A DNA stretch of 64,000 bases from Embiotoca jacksoni (Eukaryota > Chordata > Actinopteri > Embiotocidae): assembly GCA_022577435.1 (NCBI GenBank), contig JAKOON010000052.1, positions 124,001-188,000 of the forward strand. The letters run 5' to 3'. A program made the position numbers and the translations under genes. Positions 62,601 through 64,000 of this stretch are shown here, piece after piece. Position 1 is the stretch's first letter. The number at the start of each line of letters is the position of its first letter. The notes beneath the pieces were generated by a model. The model ran no database searches. It was not told the origin of the DNA and was given only the letters and a program-made list of their open reading frames with translations.

Positions 62601-63149
62601 TGCAGAGGTCTTCACTCTCAGATTACTCTTGTTACTTCTGCAAAAGATGATATTTTACACCAAAACACACATGTCGTGATTCTGGATTACAATCTTTGAG
62701 CTTTCCAGCAACTTCTGAGAGAAAAGTATCAGGAACAGTAAAGTGTTTCAATTAAAGTTTCACAGTATTTAAAAGATGCTTACACAACAAGATGAATTAA
62801 ATGTACACGGTGTTACATATACTTTGAATAGGATCATAAATTCCTGCTGTCATGTCATAGTGATAAAACACTGAGGACTTACCTGATACAGTTAAAGATA
62901 GGACATTACTGCACTTTGGATCATGTGAGCTCCTCTTACAACCACAGCACTGATAGTTACCACTGAAGGAAGTTGAACTAATTGGAAGTGTGAACATTTT
63001 ATGTGAGTTGTAGGGAATAAATTCCTTGTCATCCCTTTTGATTTTGTATTCCCAGTTAGTGACTTCTCCTTCCTTCATGTCACATATGAGCGTAACAGAC
63101 TCGCCGGTAAAATAAGTGGACCAGTCAGGGTCAGAGGTCAACACAGCAT
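57231..63149 (-). pseudogene. FCRL/LITR-like receptor G5, partial, with a chimeric Ig exon
   Basis: Signal exons lie beyond the window. Exons seen: Ig D1 62883-63149, D2 62027-62296, D3 61617-61892, an Ig domain like that of G2 60198-60470, a chimeric exon 59662-60043, TM 58855-58974, microexon 58702-58717, tail 58510-58598, 58354-58404 (SLYESI), 57980-58036 (VTYSLL), 57812-57874 (VYSDV), 57393-57458 (VYSEV), stop at 57231-57233. The chimeric exon starts as an Ig domain (CEISGG...GNYECKG) and runs at about 59800 into the second half of a D8 exon, one base out of frame, giving a TAA at 59793-59795. The exon is 382 nt, not a multiple of three, but both its neighbours are phase 1, so skipping it keeps the frame. 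The product may be truncated, or a shorter inhibitory receptor made by skipping. Confidence 0.72.
60830..61490. repeat. Unclassified repeat in a G5 intron
   Basis: Copy of 33430-34060. Its left edge repeats the phrase CCAACTATCAGGTGCAACGTGATGA, which also occurs at its right edge (about 61488) and at 34067 in G3, so an unequal exchange occurred at this phrase. Confidence 0.5.
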
Positions 63150-63223
63150 CTAGAACCCAACACAAACATATGCAGTATAAAACACTACATAGTTAGCAAC
63201 GGAAAACACTTTTACACACTCTG

Positions 63224-64000
63224 TGTAACCCACGTTAGTTTTACCAGCAACTAAAGGGTTAACTCAAACATACAGTACCGACGTTCACCAGTTGGGCGCT
63301 CTCGTGCACGTCGGGAGATCAAAGCCGTCTCCCGGGAGACGACCCTTTATTTCTCAGAGGAAACAGCAGCGTCATGATCTACACCAGGAAGAATCTCATT
63401 TGGTTGATTTCTGCTCGATGCTTCTGAGGATGTTTATTTATTTGATCGTTAACCAGACCGACTCCGAAGGAAGAAGTTTCTTTAAGTCTGAGAAGAATCT
63501 CCGGTGAGTGACGGATGCGTTGCTAACAGTTATCCGTTGGTGTAGAGCTACAAAGGAGGACAGTTGTAACAGTTGTTAGTTGGGCTAAAGATACCGATCA
63601 GGAGAGAAGAGAACAATAACCAGTCGGAGATAAATATTAATTTGTTGATGAATATTATTTTACGTGGTTGATATCTGTGATTGTGGAGCTACATGTACGT
63701 GACGGGGCTATCTAAGCGCTAGCTAAGCGCTGAGGGGTTAATGCGTCGGGAGCTGTTGAACCGAGCGGGAACGATGACGTCATGTTCTTGTTTTAGCGCC
63801 AGAAGTAAACGGTCAGATTGAGAACAGCTGTTGAGTGTGTTGCTTAGTAACGGTGGACGTTTAAATAATATATGTTAGGTATAAATGATAGATGTCACTG
63901 AGACATGAGTACATGTGTGTGTGAAATATGTTGGTATGTTAATATTGACCACAGTGAATATTATATACATATGTGTGTGTAATACTATTTTACTGGTCAT
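63224..64000 (+). mobile_element. Gypsy-family LTR, cut by the window end
   Basis: Starts TGTAACCCACGTTAG and follows the full LTR of 21249-22570 in the opposite orientation, keeping the middle part that the solo LTR at 475-1186 has lost. It stands at the same place relative to Ig D1 as that solo LTR, with the same left flank TTTTACACACTC. Confidence 0.82.

Overview
The window is vertebrate, almost certainly teleost fish, genomic DNA. It has small exons with GT-AG introns, tyrosine-motif immune receptors, a fish-type Ty3/gypsy element, a ZBED/hAT relic, a LINE-like relic and tail, and many interspersed repeats. It is an immune-receptor cluster that has been tandemly duplicated and rearranged. 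All receptor genes run on the minus strand. Exons were called by eye from splice sites, reading phase and copy-to-copy comparison. No database search was possible.

Receptors. The main family is a teleost Fc-receptor-like / leukocyte-immune-type receptor (FCRL/LITR-like) family: a signal peptide split over two tiny exons, then Ig domains with one exon each, a transmembrane exon, a 16-nt microexon, and cytoplasmic tail exons with tyrosine motifs. I see five copies. G1 (135-1727) is the 5' end only and has a 1-nt deletion in its first Ig exon. G2 (12970-15835) is a reduced relic. G3 (27783-36367) has an open frame of 905 codons with eight Ig domains and a long ITIM-bearing tail. G4 (43465-48212) has an open frame of about 664 codons with six Ig domains and a short tail whose two tyrosines have ITAM spacing. 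G5 (57231-63149, 5' exons beyond the window) has an Ig exon fused out of frame to another Ig exon. A separate, complete SLAM-family-like gene (8708-10874, 372 codons) lies between G1 and G2, with V and C2 Ig domains, a TM segment and two ITSMs. FCRL and SLAM genes are also close together on human 1q23, so the linkage may be old.

Layout. 0-7.9 kb: 5' part of G1 and its spacer, broken by a solo LTR (475-1186) and a hAT-like element (5311-6901). 8.7-10.9 kb: SLAM-like gene. 11-16 kb: repeat module and relic G2. 16.3-22.6 kb: decayed Ty3/gypsy element. 22.6-25.5 kb: sequence seen once, with an orphan signal-peptide exon and LINE relics. 25.5-36.4 kb: G3. 36.4-43.4 kb: spacer copies with ghost tail exons. 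43.5-48.2 kb: G4. 48.2-52 kb: another spacer copy. 52-54.4 kb: fragment of an endogenous retrovirus with a tRNA-Trp-type primer site. 54.9-63.2 kb: second copy of the tail block, and G5. 63.2-64 kb: LTR running off the end.

How it may work. In the FCRL-like genes every Ig, TM and tail junction is phase 1, apart from the microexon pair, so exons can be lost, doubled or exchanged without losing frame, and the copies show this happening. G3 and G5 keep tails typical of inhibitory receptors. G4 keeps a tail of activating type. The cluster therefore looks like a birth-and-death array producing paired inhibitory and activating receptors. That is inference from motifs, not shown function.
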